In this document: positions 46,082-56,147 of the stretch, piece after piece
Position numbering within the stretch: the stretch's first letter is position 1
Layout: each line of letters starts with the position of its first letter
Notes under the pieces: generated by a model
Databases searched by the model: none
Told to the model about the DNA's origin: nothing
Seen by the model: the letters and a program-made list of their open reading frames with translations, nothing else
Made by a program: the position numbers and the translations under genes
Origin: Marinobacter azerbaijanicus
GTDB lineage: Bacteria; Pseudomonadota; Gammaproteobacteria; Pseudomonadales; Oleiphilaceae
Assembly (NCBI RefSeq): GCF_030250645.1
Contig: NZ_JASSVS010000001.1
Span: 186,001 to 250,000, forward strand
Length of the DNA: 64,000 nucleotides
Direction: 5' to 3'

Positions 46082-46966
46082 TTATCTGCCTACAAGCAGC
46101 TTGGCCAATGCGCGCCATGGTCCCTGCCACCAGGGATAATATTTAATCCCTTTCGTAATATCGGAAAAGGCACCCCTGAATGATTTAATGGAAATTTCAT
46201 AACGCGCTTTTCTGATATAAAAATGACTCAGACCTCTCCTGCGTTGCTTGCTCGTAACAGCATCGGGATACTGTGCAATAAAATCCAGAAGTAGTCTTTC
46301 GTTACCAAGGAATCGCTGTTTTTTATCGGATGAAATCTGATCTTCCATGATTCGATAGTAACCCAGAAACTCAGGGATATAACGGAATTCAAATCGTGTG
46401 GAAAACCTCAGCCAGAGCTCATAATCTTCCGCTATACGATCCGACTCGTTAAAACACCCCAGCTCGTCAAAGCATTTTTTCCGGGTCATGGTTGTGTTCA
46501 TGCTAATGAAGTTATCTTTTAAAAGATGAAATGTGATTTTACCGGAATGACGTTTCATATTACTCTTACCGATCTCCACACTCTTTTCATCAATCAGTAT
46601 GATATCTCCATAGACAATATCCGCCTCGGGAAAATTCCTGAACTCCATAATGGACCGGTCCAGCTTATTCGGGCACCAGGCATTATCAGAATCCAGAAAG
46701 CAGATAAACTCCCCATTTGACTCTGCAATACCTTTATTTCTCGCCACACTCTGTCCCTGATTTGACTGATAAATATACCGGATCCGTTGGTCTTCCAGAT
46801 ACGCATTCATCAACGCCTTCGTGCCATCGGTTGAGCCGTCATCAATAATGACAAGCTCAAAATTCTGATAGGTTTGACCAAGAACGCTATCGATGGCCTC
46901 AGGTAAATAATCAGACCGATTAAAGGTAGGTGTGATGATTGAAACTAACGGATTTTCATTGGACAA
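46082..46966 (-). CDS. Family 2 glycosyltransferase, paralogue of the next gene
   Basis: The 294-residue protein has the GT2 order SIITPTFNRSDYLPEAIDSV, IIDDGSTDGTK, CFLDSDNAW and AEDYELWLRFS. Asn replaces the second Asp of the usual DSDD block, though the DxD pair itself is kept. It is clearly related to the protein encoded at 45178-46053. Base use is visibly more AT-rich than in that paralogue, so one copy may have entered from elsewhere rather than by local duplication. Confidence 0.9.
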   Translation of the reverse strand: MSNENPLVSIITPTFNRSDYLPEAIDSVLGQTYQNFELVIIDDGSTDGTKALMNAYLEDQRIRYIYQSNQGQSVARNKGIAESNGEFICFLDSDNAWCPNKLDRSIMEFRNFPEADIVYGDIILIDEKSVEIGKSNMKRHSGKITFHLLKDNFISMNTTMTRKKCFDELGCFNESDRIAEDYELWLRFSTRFEFRYIPEFLGYYRIMEDQISSDKKQRFLGNERLLLDFIAQYPDAVTSKQRRRGLSHFYIRKARYEISIKSFRGAFSDITKGIKYYPWWQGPWRALAKLLVGR

Positions 46967-47027
46967 AATTATTTCCTTTAATTCTGTGACTGAACCATCT
47001 AAGCCGTATAGGGTGTTTGATGTTCAC

Positions 47028-48956
47028 TCAGCCTAGCCACGCCTGAAACATCAGAATGCCCCACAGCTGAAAACTGTAATCTTCCCTGCCAGACAAATGC
47101 TCCTCCCAGAACCAGCGCACGGTCTCAACCTGCCAGTAGCCCTGTTCACGAAGGCGGGAAGGCTCGAGTAACGCCTCTGCCCATTCCCGCAGTGCCCCAC
47201 GCAGCCAGCTGGCAATGGGCACTGCAAACCCCTGCTTGGGGCGGTCTATCAGTTCCCTCGGCACATGGCGATAAAGCACCGAGCGCAGTACCTGCTTGCC
47301 TACTCCATCCTTAACGTTCAGCTTCGTTGGCAGCCCTAAAGCAAAGGACACCACCCGGTGATCCAGCATGGGAATCCGGGTTTCCAGGCTGCAAGCCATT
47401 GCTGCGCGGTCTACTTTTACCAGAATGTCATCGGGCAGATACCAGTTCAGATCCCGCCACATCAGCGTTTTCAGGTCATTGTCCGGAACCGACTGCGGCA
47501 GGGGTGCATTAAGGCCATAGATTGGTTCATCCGCCATGGTCAACGCCTTGCCCGGGTATGGCCAAAGCGACACCCTGCGACGGTAGAACTCCGATAAATT
47601 CCCCGCACCCGCGACGGCTCGGGTCGCATCCAGCCGGAAACTGACTCCCCCTTTACTGCGATGTCGCTGGGACGGCATCAATGCCCGTGCAGCGAGCACT
47701 GATAAGCTTTCAGGCATCCTTGCAAACAGGCTTTCTAGCCTTGGCTTTATAGCCCCCCGACGATTCCACGCGTCAACTGTTCCGGGATATCGGGTATAGC
47801 CACAAAACAGTTCGTCGCCGCCATCACCAGACAGCGCCACGGTCACCTTCTTTCGGGTCATTTCACTGACCAGAAACGTGGGTATCTGGGAAGAATCCGC
47901 AAAGGGTTCATCGTACATTTTTCCCAGCAACGGGATTACCTTGAGGGCATCCTGCTCTGTCACATACAGCTCAGTATGATCAGTGCCCAGATGCTGTGCC
48001 ACGGCGGCTGCATGTTCCGCTTCATTAAACCCCTCTTCGTTAAAACCGATACTGAAGGTCTTGACCGGGGTCGACGCCTGCTTCTGCATCAGGGCGACTA
48101 CGGTTGAGGAGTCCACCCCACCGGAGAGAAAGGCTCCCAATGGCACATCAGAGACCATCTGCTCGCCGACCACCTCCGTCAGCAGTGTTTCCAGGCGATC
48201 CGCAGCCGTCTCCAGGGTCCAGTCCTGCGACTCTGCAAACTGGTCTTCAAGGCGCCAATAACGGGTGGGTTCCGGCAAGTACCCCGGCTCAAGACGGGCG
48301 AGATCGATAGCCACAAATGAAGATGGCGGCAGCTTGGATATTCCGGAATAGATTGTGTGTGGCGCAGGAATCAGATTGTGCCGAACAAGCAACGGCAAAG
48401 CACTGCGGTTAATCTCGCCTCGCCAGTCAGGATGTTGCTGCAAGGCCTTGAGCTCCGAACCAAATACAAGGGCATTGCCCTGCCAGCCATAATAGAGGGG
48501 CTTCTCACCCATGCGATCGCGAGCCAGGAACAACTGCTGTTCCTGCTGGTCAAAGAGTGCAAAGGCAAACATACCAGCGAACCGCCCAAGCGCTTCTTCC
48601 ACCCCCCAGGCCTCAAAAGCTGCAAGCATTACTTCTGTGTCCGAATGGCCGCGAAAATTTGCTCCACCGGCCAGCAGTTCGTCTCTCAATACCTGGAAGT
48701 TGTAGATCTCACCATTGAAGGCAATCACAAATCGGCCGGAAGCCGAAGCCATGGGCTGGGCTCCAAGGGGCGACAAATCCAGAATGGACAACCGGCGATG
48801 AGACAGGCCTACGGTGAGATTACCGTTCAGCCATACCCCCCCATCGTCCGGGCCGCGGTGGACAATGGCGTCACCCATCTTCCTTAGGGTTACCTCGACG
48901 AGGTCCTTGTTGTTGTTACTTTGACCGGTCCCGGCAAATCCTGCAAAACCGCACAT
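47028..48956 (-). CDS. asnB: Asparagine-synthase-type amidotransferase of the exosortase A system
   Basis: The 642-residue protein starts MCGFAGF, giving the glutaminase nucleophile Cys2, has the FNGEIYNF motif, and carries the ATP pyrophosphatase SGGVDSSTVVALM in the synthetase half. Two such amidotransferases are regular members of exosortase A/EPS clusters, where they probably amidate a uronic acid or similar sugar carboxyl rather than make free asparagine. That role is inferred from context. The start lies three bases after the flippase stop. Confidence 0.88.
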   Translation of the reverse strand: MCGFAGFAGTGQSNNNKDLVEVTLRKMGDAIVHRGPDDGGVWLNGNLTVGLSHRRLSILDLSPLGAQPMASASGRFVIAFNGEIYNFQVLRDELLAGGANFRGHSDTEVMLAAFEAWGVEEALGRFAGMFAFALFDQQEQQLFLARDRMGEKPLYYGWQGNALVFGSELKALQQHPDWRGEINRSALPLLVRHNLIPAPHTIYSGISKLPPSSFVAIDLARLEPGYLPEPTRYWRLEDQFAESQDWTLETAADRLETLLTEVVGEQMVSDVPLGAFLSGGVDSSTVVALMQKQASTPVKTFSIGFNEEGFNEAEHAAAVAQHLGTDHTELYVTEQDALKVIPLLGKMYDEPFADSSQIPTFLVSEMTRKKVTVALSGDGGDELFCGYTRYPGTVDAWNRRGAIKPRLESLFARMPESLSVLAARALMPSQRHRSKGGVSFRLDATRAVAGAGNLSEFYRRRVSLWPYPGKALTMADEPIYGLNAPLPQSVPDNDLKTLMWRDLNWYLPDDILVKVDRAAMACSLETRIPMLDHRVVSFALGLPTKLNVKDGVGKQVLRSVLYRHVPRELIDRPKQGFAVPIASWLRGALREWAEALLEPSRLREQGYWQVETVRWFWEEHLSGREDYSFQLWGILMFQAWLG

Positions 48957-48959
48957 TAT

Positions 48960-50474
48960 TTAATTCCTTCCCAGTCTTCGGGACACTTGCTCGCCAATAT
49001 AGTCCCGCTCTTCCCTGTTCAACACCAGCAACCAGAACCCGGCAAGCCAGCCAAGGCTACTGGACAAGGCGCCAGAGATAATAACCAGGTACGAATCATA
49101 TACCCACACATAATCAATACCGAGCAGGATCGCCGCCATAATTCCCGCAGGAATCATTCCCGGCAAAACAGCCGACACAAGATACTCGCGCACCGGCAGG
49201 TTGAGGCTCTGGCAGGTATACCGAAGATATATGGGTACAAAAATCAGGCCAGGCACTACCGAGGCGAACGCCACCCCCTCAAGCCCGAACGGATGCACCA
49301 GAATCAGACTCAGGGTGATGTTCAACAATGCAGCCATAGGCGTGAGCTTGGCGAATATGCCGTGCTTATTGATGGCGGTGAGGTACCGGCTGGCAAACGG
49401 ATTAATAAACGGGAAAATAGTAAAAATCACCAGAAAGACAATAATCAATTCCGCTTTTTCGCCAAACTCCGGGTCAAGCCAGATGGAAATAAATGGCACC
49501 CCAAGAATAATCACGCCGGTACCCATGGCAAAAAGAATGCTAACCACGTAACGGGACGACATCAGGAACACCTGACGGATGGTTTCGTTCTCCTCTTTAG
49601 CGCTCAAACCACTGAACAGGGGCATGAAGGCATGGGTGAGCGTCCATCCGAGGCTGCGTATGTGCTGGGTCAGATTGGCGGGGATACTGTAAAAAGGCAC
49701 CATTGCCGGACCCATAAGGAACCCAATAACGAGCACATCCGTTGCATTCTCCACACGGCTCGCAATGCCCTGGATGAACGACTTGAAGCCAAAAATAATC
49801 AGTTCATGAAGCCTTACCCACGAAAAATTGGCCGGCTGGGCACGAATGGCACCATAAGCCGGCCTGGAAAGAATCCACATGAACAGAAGATACTTGATAG
49901 TAAGACCGACGGCATTGATACCCGCTAGCAGCACAAGCCCGTTCTCGGGAGAGATGTAGATATATAAAAGCGTTGACCCGATAATAGAATTAACAATCGT
50001 AATGTTGTTTTTCAGGTAATACTTCTGGAAGCCCTCCAGATAGCTTTCTGCAACATAGCCTGGAAACGAAATCAGCAGGTAAGCGCCAATCAGGATCAGG
50101 AATAAGGTGTACTTCTGATGGGGTTCTCCCTGCGGCGCTACAGATCCAGAGAACCAGTAACCCCAAAGAAAAAAGAATGAAAACAGCAACACACCAACTA
50201 TTGCCATGAACGCAAATGCGGACATGTATACTGACTGCAGGGCGGTCTCATCTTTTTCGGCAAGGTGCCTGGCGGCAAAACGGCTGATGGCCGGGCGCAA
50301 ACCCAGATCCAGAATTCCCATGTACCCAACAATGGCCATTACCATCTCCCAGAGACCGTAATCGTATTTCCCCAGGTTGAAGACAAAAATGGGCGTCATC
50401 ACAAAAGTGATAGCCAGTTTGACGAGCATTACAAGAACATTAGACCCGGTGTTAACCAGAAGGATACGGATCAT
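48960..50474 (-). CDS. Polysaccharide flippase, Wzx/MATE-like family
   Basis: The 504-residue protein has twelve to fourteen hydrophobic segments and the typical opening of O-antigen/EPS flippases (VLVKLAITFVMTPIFVFNLG, then YGLWEMVMAIVGYMGILDLG). It should move lipid-linked repeat units across the inner membrane for polymerisation. Its gene overlaps the GT4 gene by four bases. A Wzx-type flippase together with an O-antigen-ligase-like protein implies Wzy-dependent assembly. Confidence 0.88.
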   Translation of the reverse strand: MIRILLVNTGSNVLVMLVKLAITFVMTPIFVFNLGKYDYGLWEMVMAIVGYMGILDLGLRPAISRFAARHLAEKDETALQSVYMSAFAFMAIVGVLLFSFFFLWGYWFSGSVAPQGEPHQKYTLFLILIGAYLLISFPGYVAESYLEGFQKYYLKNNITIVNSIIGSTLLYIYISPENGLVLLAGINAVGLTIKYLLFMWILSRPAYGAIRAQPANFSWVRLHELIIFGFKSFIQGIASRVENATDVLVIGFLMGPAMVPFYSIPANLTQHIRSLGWTLTHAFMPLFSGLSAKEENETIRQVFLMSSRYVVSILFAMGTGVIILGVPFISIWLDPEFGEKAELIIVFLVIFTIFPFINPFASRYLTAINKHGIFAKLTPMAALLNITLSLILVHPFGLEGVAFASVVPGLIFVPIYLRYTCQSLNLPVREYLVSAVLPGMIPAGIMAAILLGIDYVWVYDSYLVIISGALSSSLGWLAGFWLLVLNREERDYIGEQVSRRLGRN

Positions 50475-51601
50475 GGCGCTGATCCTGGCTTCTCAAGCGC
50501 GCTGGCAAACACGTCGGCCAACCGCGAGGAAGTTACACTGACATCAAACCGCTCTGCGGCCTCTTTTCGATATTCATCGAACGCTGCCTGAACTTCTGGC
50601 TGCCGGGACTCGAACTCCTCCAGCCGGTCCAGCAACCCCTCCACAGAACCGACATCAAAGACCAAAGTTGGTGATCCCTCCACAACCTCGTTCATACCAA
50701 TGCAATTAGAAGCGATAAGCGGGCGCCCGGAAACCATGACCTCCATGGGCAACAACGGGCAAGCCTCCCACCTGGAAGGCATGACCACAACATCTACGCC
50801 ACGAATAGCGCCTGCCATCAAATCAGTCGCCGGGAAAAAGTGGAAAAACTCACTCAAACGCCTGCGCTCAATATCTGCCTGCTCTTCCCGAATAAATCCT
50901 CCCCAACCAAAACAACACACATGTAAAGGCCTGTCTGGGCGAGACTCGTTCCAACGCTCAAGTGCATTGACCAAAACACCGAACCCTTTCTGCGCCATAA
51001 AACGTCCAAAGAACCCGACAACCAACGCATTTTCGGGGATAGAAGCTTCGGCACGCAGATCCCTGGAGTCATGTCCCAGGAATGCACGTGTTCTTATGCC
51101 ATTGGTGACCGCGATTATCTTTCCTGTGGCAGCAAGCGCCGGAAACGTAGCACGAAAATTCTCCGCAGCATCCTCGCCAACCGGGTTCAGAACATTCGCC
51201 ATGCCAAACAACCAGCCCATAATTAGCTTCTTCAGCTTGCCTAATGGGCCTTTGAATTGGCCAGGCATAAATACATCGTGAGTGGTAATGATATGCGGAA
51301 TGCGCATCAGCCATAGAGGCAATGCCGCAATCAGTCCTGCGGTAAAGCCGTGGGAATGAACCAGATCCGGACGTGTTTTCACAACTTCCCGAATAAGACT
51401 CCCCAGCAACCGAGCCGCGCTCTGTGGTGTCTGAGAGTTAACGCTAACATTTTCCAACGGCGCCACCAGGGATTGAAGAGCTTCAGACTTTGGTGTCACC
51501 AGCTTAAAGGTATGGCTCTTTAACGCTGCATCCCCATAGACATAATGGAAGTAGGTCCTGATCCCCCCGCCGGGGTGCCTTGCAAACACGACAACTTGCA
51601 T
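50471..51601 (-). CDS. Family 4 glycosyltransferase
   Basis: From the ATG at 51601 (AAGGAG five bases upstream) the protein is 376 residues. Its start MQVVVFARHPGGGIRTYFHY has the Gly-rich loop of GT4 enzymes, LVHSHGFTAGL is the amino-domain motif, and VVMPSRWEACPLLPMEVMVS holds the retaining-transferase E-x7-E-like pair (E in WEA, E in MEV). A longer reading would run 39 residues into the upstream gene and has no ribosome site. The donor and acceptor are unknown. Confidence 0.88.
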   Translation of the reverse strand: MQVVVFARHPGGGIRTYFHYVYGDAALKSHTFKLVTPKSEALQSLVAPLENVSVNSQTPQSAARLLGSLIREVVKTRPDLVHSHGFTAGLIAALPLWLMRIPHIITTHDVFMPGQFKGPLGKLKKLIMGWLFGMANVLNPVGEDAAENFRATFPALAATGKIIAVTNGIRTRAFLGHDSRDLRAEASIPENALVVGFFGRFMAQKGFGVLVNALERWNESRPDRPLHVCCFGWGGFIREEQADIERRRLSEFFHFFPATDLMAGAIRGVDVVVMPSRWEACPLLPMEVMVSGRPLIASNCIGMNEVVEGSPTLVFDVGSVEGLLDRLEEFESRQPEVQAAFDEYRKEAAERFDVSVTSSRLADVFASALEKPGSAP

Positions 51602-51626
51602 CAAAACTCCTTTTTCGAAGGCAAAA

Positions 51627-53009
51627 CTAGCGTCTGCCAGATATATCAACCAGATTGCTAAAGCGATTTTTGGTAGGTTTTTGGACGGGCATAGGCTCTG
51701 AGCTTTTTGGGGCAACAAGGTTCGACTGGGTTAACCGGTAGAAAACAACAACAGTGCCAGCGAGCAGATACCAATAATACTGAGAAAGTCCCCAGTAATT
51801 AAAGCTGTACACGACGTACATCCAGAATACTGACAGCAGAGCTTTATTCAAGTTTATATAAAATGCGCTCGAATTTTCCGGCGTTTGGCTAATCTGCTTA
51901 TGGTTCGCTATCAGTCGTCGATAGACTTTGAAAAGAAACCTCATAAAAATAAATGTGCCAATAATCCCAAGCTCTATCAACAACTCCGCGTACAGGTTGT
52001 GGGAGGCCTGGCGTTTGCCTAATATATGTGTTTTGGCCTCAGGTGTGGTGCCCAGTCCGTGCCCCACAAACGGTCGCTCGAAGCCAAGGGAAAATTCCCT
52101 CATCATTCCCTCGAGGCGGCCATCTACTGTTGCGGCATTGGATGTTTCGGATTCACCAACCAATGAAAGGTAGCGATCTTTCTGCTCATCCGTCATCACT
52201 TGCCACCCCGCCATCGCGATCAGAACGGCCACAACAACCAGGCTAAACTTGCGGCTCGACTCCTTGAATACGAATAATGCGACCACTAATAACGCGAGAA
52301 ATGCTCCTCGAGACTGAGTGAGAATCAATGCATATAACAATGGTGGCATCAACAACAGATAGAGCAGCCTGGCCTTTGAACCGGAAGACCACATCAGATA
52401 ATGGAGAAACGGTATAGCTGTTACAATAACAAAACCGAGTTCATTGGGGTTAATCACATCCGACGGCGCGCCGGCTAGCCGTTGTGAAAATTCACCACCA
52501 CCAAGGTGTGCTCTGCTTCCCCAGTACCCATCCGTGATGTTGAGGAATAATGGCTCCAGGACTCGCAATACCTGGCAACCAATAAAAACAGTCAGGAATA
52601 TTTTAAGCCGCCGATCCGAATCCACTAAAAGAACCATGAAATAGAAGAATACGATGGCCTTCACAAACTCGCCGAGATTGTTTTTAACAACACTGCCGGG
52701 CCATTCCACCAAAGGCAGTGAAACGACAAGGTAGACCATTAACACCAGCAAGGCGGACACTATCGGGTCGCGTGTCCAGCCCCTGAATTTCTCCCGCTGC
52801 ACAAACAAACTGATAGAAATAACCAACACCAATAGAAGGGTAGGCCTTACTAATCCGTATCCGGGAATCCGTGCTGGAAGGTGGAGAAAAAAATCAACCA
52901 GGAAATAGATGAATATGCCAAAGGTCACCGGGCTCGCCGATTCGCCAGCCGCGGTTCCGGACATGCCAGCGTGACTTCCTGGTCGCAATTTCACAGCCAG
53001 GTTATTCAT
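51627..53009 (-). CDS. O-antigen ligase/polymerase (Wzy-like) membrane protein
   Basis: The 460-residue protein has about eleven membrane segments and the signature ASHNLYAELLIELGIIGTF of the Wzy_C/O-antigen-ligase family before its last segments. Proteins of this family polymerise repeat units (Wzy), add O-antigen to lipid A (WaaL) or glycosylate proteins, and one branch is regularly linked to exosortase A. Sequence alone does not decide among these. The gene overlaps the deacetylase gene by eight bases. The last third is AT-rich compared with its start. Confidence 0.85.
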   Translation of the reverse strand: MNNLAVKLRPGSHAGMSGTAAGESASPVTFGIFIYFLVDFFLHLPARIPGYGLVRPTLLLVLVISISLFVQREKFRGWTRDPIVSALLVLMVYLVVSLPLVEWPGSVVKNNLGEFVKAIVFFYFMVLLVDSDRRLKIFLTVFIGCQVLRVLEPLFLNITDGYWGSRAHLGGGEFSQRLAGAPSDVINPNELGFVIVTAIPFLHYLMWSSGSKARLLYLLLMPPLLYALILTQSRGAFLALLVVALFVFKESSRKFSLVVVAVLIAMAGWQVMTDEQKDRYLSLVGESETSNAATVDGRLEGMMREFSLGFERPFVGHGLGTTPEAKTHILGKRQASHNLYAELLIELGIIGTFIFMRFLFKVYRRLIANHKQISQTPENSSAFYINLNKALLSVFWMYVVYSFNYWGLSQYYWYLLAGTVVVFYRLTQSNLVAPKSSEPMPVQKPTKNRFSNLVDISGRR

Positions 53010-54018
53010 AGGGCGTCTCTTGTGTTTCTTTCCGCCATATCATTCCCAATAACTCGATCCCCGACACGGCCTTCAGAAACTGAAACCTGTCTGATGAACT
53101 TGCGTGCCGTCGCATGGCGTACCTTTGCCGCTGCTCCCGGCTATCCGCAAACGCCACAGTTGCGCAGGAAAATCCGGCCTCAGATATGAGTTCAACCTGT
53201 TCTCCAACAAAATCATCCGGGGTACCGTTGGGGTAGCAAAACGAGCGGACGGCCTGCCCAAGGTTGTTTTCCAGCGCCTCGTAACACCCAAAAATTTCAC
53301 TCCGTGCCTCGGCCATGTTCACCCTGGCGAGCGATGGATGGGTTACGGTATGGCCTCCAACTTCAAGACCTTGTGCCTGCATTTCCTTCAAATGCGCCCA
53401 GGTTACAGCTCGACAGTCATCAGGCGGACAAGCTGGTAAGTCTAACTGCCAAGCCCTGGACATGGCGGCGAGACACTGCAGTTTCTTTTCATTGTCAGCC
53501 TTGAGAAGTATCTGGTTTATGCGCCAGAACGTGTCTTCAAGAGCAGTTCCCTGCAACGGGGTCTCAACACTAAACAAACCAAAATCAAAGGTATTTTCCA
53601 CCTTTGGAGACCGCTCAAGCAGGTACCTCAACTGATCTGGCCACAGCCACAAGTCGCCGTTAACGAACCCAGTGGTCACATAGAAAGTGGCCGGCACGCG
53701 GTATTTTCTCAGTATGGGCCACGCGATCGAATAGAAATCCTCATAGCCATCGTCGACGGTTATCGCAATGTTGTTCGTTGGCAGGTTTTCACCTTCGTAC
53801 AAAGACAGCGCGATATCGGACACCGTTACCGGGGTGAAGTGTTTTGCTATATAGCTTACCTGCCACTCAAACTCATCCGCACTTACATACCCCGCCACGG
53901 GAAAGCTCGAGAAACGATGGTACATCAAGAGACGCGGCTGCTTACGGCATAGCTGTCTTGCAAAAGCGTAACCACCAAGCGGGCCAAGCTTGCGAACTGT
54001 GCTGGAAACTAGCGACAT
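53002..54018 (-). CDS. Polysaccharide deacetylase (NodB domain)
   Basis: The 338-residue protein has the NodB motifs: AITVDDGYEDF with two Asp for catalysis and metal, and GGHTVTHPSLARV with the metal-binding His pair. It lacks a clear signal peptide, so it may act in the cytoplasm or at the membrane. Deacetylases of this kind accompany exosortase A clusters and remove acetyl groups from amino sugars of the polymer. Its start lies five bases after the stop of the GT4 gene and it overlaps the ligase gene by eight bases. Confidence 0.87.
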   Translation of the reverse strand: MSLVSSTVRKLGPLGGYAFARQLCRKQPRLLMYHRFSSFPVAGYVSADEFEWQVSYIAKHFTPVTVSDIALSLYEGENLPTNNIAITVDDGYEDFYSIAWPILRKYRVPATFYVTTGFVNGDLWLWPDQLRYLLERSPKVENTFDFGLFSVETPLQGTALEDTFWRINQILLKADNEKKLQCLAAMSRAWQLDLPACPPDDCRAVTWAHLKEMQAQGLEVGGHTVTHPSLARVNMAEARSEIFGCYEALENNLGQAVRSFCYPNGTPDDFVGEQVELISEAGFSCATVAFADSREQRQRYAMRRHASSSDRFQFLKAVSGIELLGMIWRKETQETPYE

Positions 54019-54023
54019 ACAGG

Positions 54024-55163
54024 CTACCCCTCTACTCCAACGACCCGATGGTAAATACGTTCATGCTGACTGATCATCCGTTCCATTCCAAAGCGCTGCC
54101 GTGCCACTTCACCCGCTTTATCACCAATTGCACGACGCAGCTCCTCACACCCCGCCAACTTTGCAAGATAAGCAGCGAGCGAGGCAACGTCACCGCAAGG
54201 ATACAGATAACCTGTCTCGCCATGGACGACTGCTTCCGGGTTGCCTCCGACGTCACTGCAAACGATCGGCAACCCAGCCTGCATATATTCAATAATAGAG
54301 TTTGAGAATCCCTCAGATTCAGAACACAGCAAACCGATATCAAGTGCCTTCAGGCAAGCTTTCACATCGGAACGCCCACCCAGAAAGTGAACTCGCTCAT
54401 CAACTTTTAACCTAACTGCCTGTTTCTTAAGCTCTGTTGTATCGCCATCCCCAATTATCAAAAGGTGGAGATGATCAGGCAGATTGTGTTTGCCCCCCAA
54501 AGCTTCAATAGCGTCCTGAATACGCTTGATGGGCCGAATATTAGCCGCTAGCCCAGCAAATACAGCTTCAGGATTTTGTGCTCTCAGCTCAAAAAGGTCA
54601 GTTGGCATCTCCACTGTTGCGGATCCAGCCTCGAAGCCATTATAAACAACGTGAATACGCTTCAAGGCCAGAAATTCATTCTTTGCGGTAACGGCACTGA
54701 CGGCTTGGCTATTGGTGATGACGGCTGAAACAAATCTGCCTGTAAACGACAAAGCAGTGCGCCAGGCTGGCGTGTACCAATACCCCATGTCACGGCGGGA
54801 GATAATGGTTTTAATGCCCTGGCTTCTAAATACTGGAGGGCAAATGACGGAAGGATCGTTAAAAAACACGTGAGCTAAGCGACCCCCTCGTGCTTTAAAG
54901 TGACGCGCAAACTTCCAGAGTGCGAGCCAAGTCGAAGGAGAGGACAACCGACTGTGCCCCAACACCTCATAGTCACAAGGAAAGCCCTGCTCTCGAAGGT
55001 AGTCTGAGTCACTGAAAACCAGCAAATAGGGAGAGAAACGGCTTCGGTCGAGCCCTTTTACAAGCTGAAAAAGCTGACCTTCGGTTCCGGCATGGGGATT
55101 CCGAAAATGATCAATAACATAAAGAACAGGCTCCGTGCCCTCATCGCGTCCCTGTACCTGCAT
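54024..55163 (-). CDS. Family 4 glycosyltransferase
   Basis: The protein is 379 residues from the ATG at 55163. A longer frame exists but overlaps the upstream GT2 gene and has no ribosome site; GGAAG stands 10 bases ahead of the chosen ATG. The start VLYVIDHFRNPHAGTEGQLF and later VFAGLAANIRPIKRIQDAIEAL and SESEGFSNSIIEYMQAGLPIV (E-x7-E) are classic GT4. It sits between the GT2 gene and the deacetylase gene. Confidence 0.88.
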   Translation of the reverse strand: MQVQGRDEGTEPVLYVIDHFRNPHAGTEGQLFQLVKGLDRSRFSPYLLVFSDSDYLREQGFPCDYEVLGHSRLSSPSTWLALWKFARHFKARGGRLAHVFFNDPSVICPPVFRSQGIKTIISRRDMGYWYTPAWRTALSFTGRFVSAVITNSQAVSAVTAKNEFLALKRIHVVYNGFEAGSATVEMPTDLFELRAQNPEAVFAGLAANIRPIKRIQDAIEALGGKHNLPDHLHLLIIGDGDTTELKKQAVRLKVDERVHFLGGRSDVKACLKALDIGLLCSESEGFSNSIIEYMQAGLPIVCSDVGGNPEAVVHGETGYLYPCGDVASLAAYLAKLAGCEELRRAIGDKAGEVARQRFGMERMISQHERIYHRVVGVEG

Positions 55164-55188
55164 GAAATTCGTACTTCCAAAGGTTATG

Positions 55189-56076
55189 TCAGGCCCTTTC
55201 GCGACCCAGTACAACGCCAATCGCTCGCAGTGGGTCGAGAACACCAGCAATGAACAAATGACGAATCGCCTTCAGTCTACCTGACTCACGCCAATAGGTC
55301 TGCCCCAGCCGAAAATGCAATACTGCCCTTCGCTTGCGCAGAGTACTTTTTTTGTAAGGGTAACGTTCGGCCGCTCGCCGAAGAATCTCCATGCCGGTTT
55401 TCCAGCGCCGCTCCAGCCCTTTGGAACTGATAGAGTCGCCGTGTTTCCGGTAATAGAACGCAAGTTCGGGCAAATAGGCAACCTTCGTTGCTTCCATTAT
55501 CCGAAGGGCCATGTCGTGGTCTTGACCGGCACGGAAGGCCTCTTCAAAGGGGCCAACCTGCTCCAAAACTGATTTGCGAATTAGCGCTCCGCCGGGCAAC
55601 GCCATATAGCAATCTAATAATAACCGATTCGGGTCGCTTTTTTCCTTATGGCCATCATCCGGAACCTTAAAGAGAAAATCACCATCAGCACTTATAGCGT
55701 GCCCTTGCCCATAAACCATACCTATATCAGGATTTTCCTCTAAAAACTTCAATTGCGAAGAGATTTTTCCTTCCGAAAAAAGGTCATCACTATCCAATAT
55801 AGCAACGTACTCCCCTTTCGCTTTGCGAATACCTAAGTTAAGAGACGCAGACTGACCGAGGTTCTGTCGATCAGGATGGGTCAAAAGCTCTACCAACCCC
55901 TGAGCTTTATAACTCGCGAGTTTTTCATAGCTTCCGTCTTTCGATCCATCATCCACAACGATCAGCTGCAATGGTCTATATGATTGTGTTAAAACAGAGC
56001 TCACTGCATAATCAATATATCTAGCACGGTTATAAGACGGTATCACGACGGAAACCAATTTATGCTTTGACTCCAT
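55189..56076 (-). CDS. Family 2 glycosyltransferase
   Basis: The 295-residue protein has VVIPSYNRARYIDYAVSSVL, IVVDDGSKDGS, YVAILDSDDLFSEG and a base-bearing GQDHDMALRIM segment. This is a complete GT-A family 2 set. It belongs to a different branch from the two GT2 proteins at 45-47 kb. The gene is second in the minus-strand row, after the secreted unknown protein, and is separated from it by 71 AT-rich bases that show no clear terminator. Confidence 0.9.
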   Translation of the reverse strand: MESKHKLVSVVIPSYNRARYIDYAVSSVLTQSYRPLQLIVVDDGSKDGSYEKLASYKAQGLVELLTHPDRQNLGQSASLNLGIRKAKGEYVAILDSDDLFSEGKISSQLKFLEENPDIGMVYGQGHAISADGDFLFKVPDDGHKEKSDPNRLLLDCYMALPGGALIRKSVLEQVGPFEEAFRAGQDHDMALRIMEATKVAYLPELAFYYRKHGDSISSKGLERRWKTGMEILRRAAERYPYKKSTLRKRRAVLHFRLGQTYWRESGRLKAIRHLFIAGVLDPLRAIGVVLGRERA

Positions 56077-56147
56077 TTTAGATAATTAACCTTAAAGATA
56101 CAAAACAATAACTAAAGTGTTATCTTGATAAATATTAGGCAGTTAAT

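Noticed and set aside
48921..49928. 335-codon plus-strand open frame opposite the flippase gene
   Set aside because: The protein is hydrophilic and repetitive in composition with no domain, while the minus strand encodes a full flippase.
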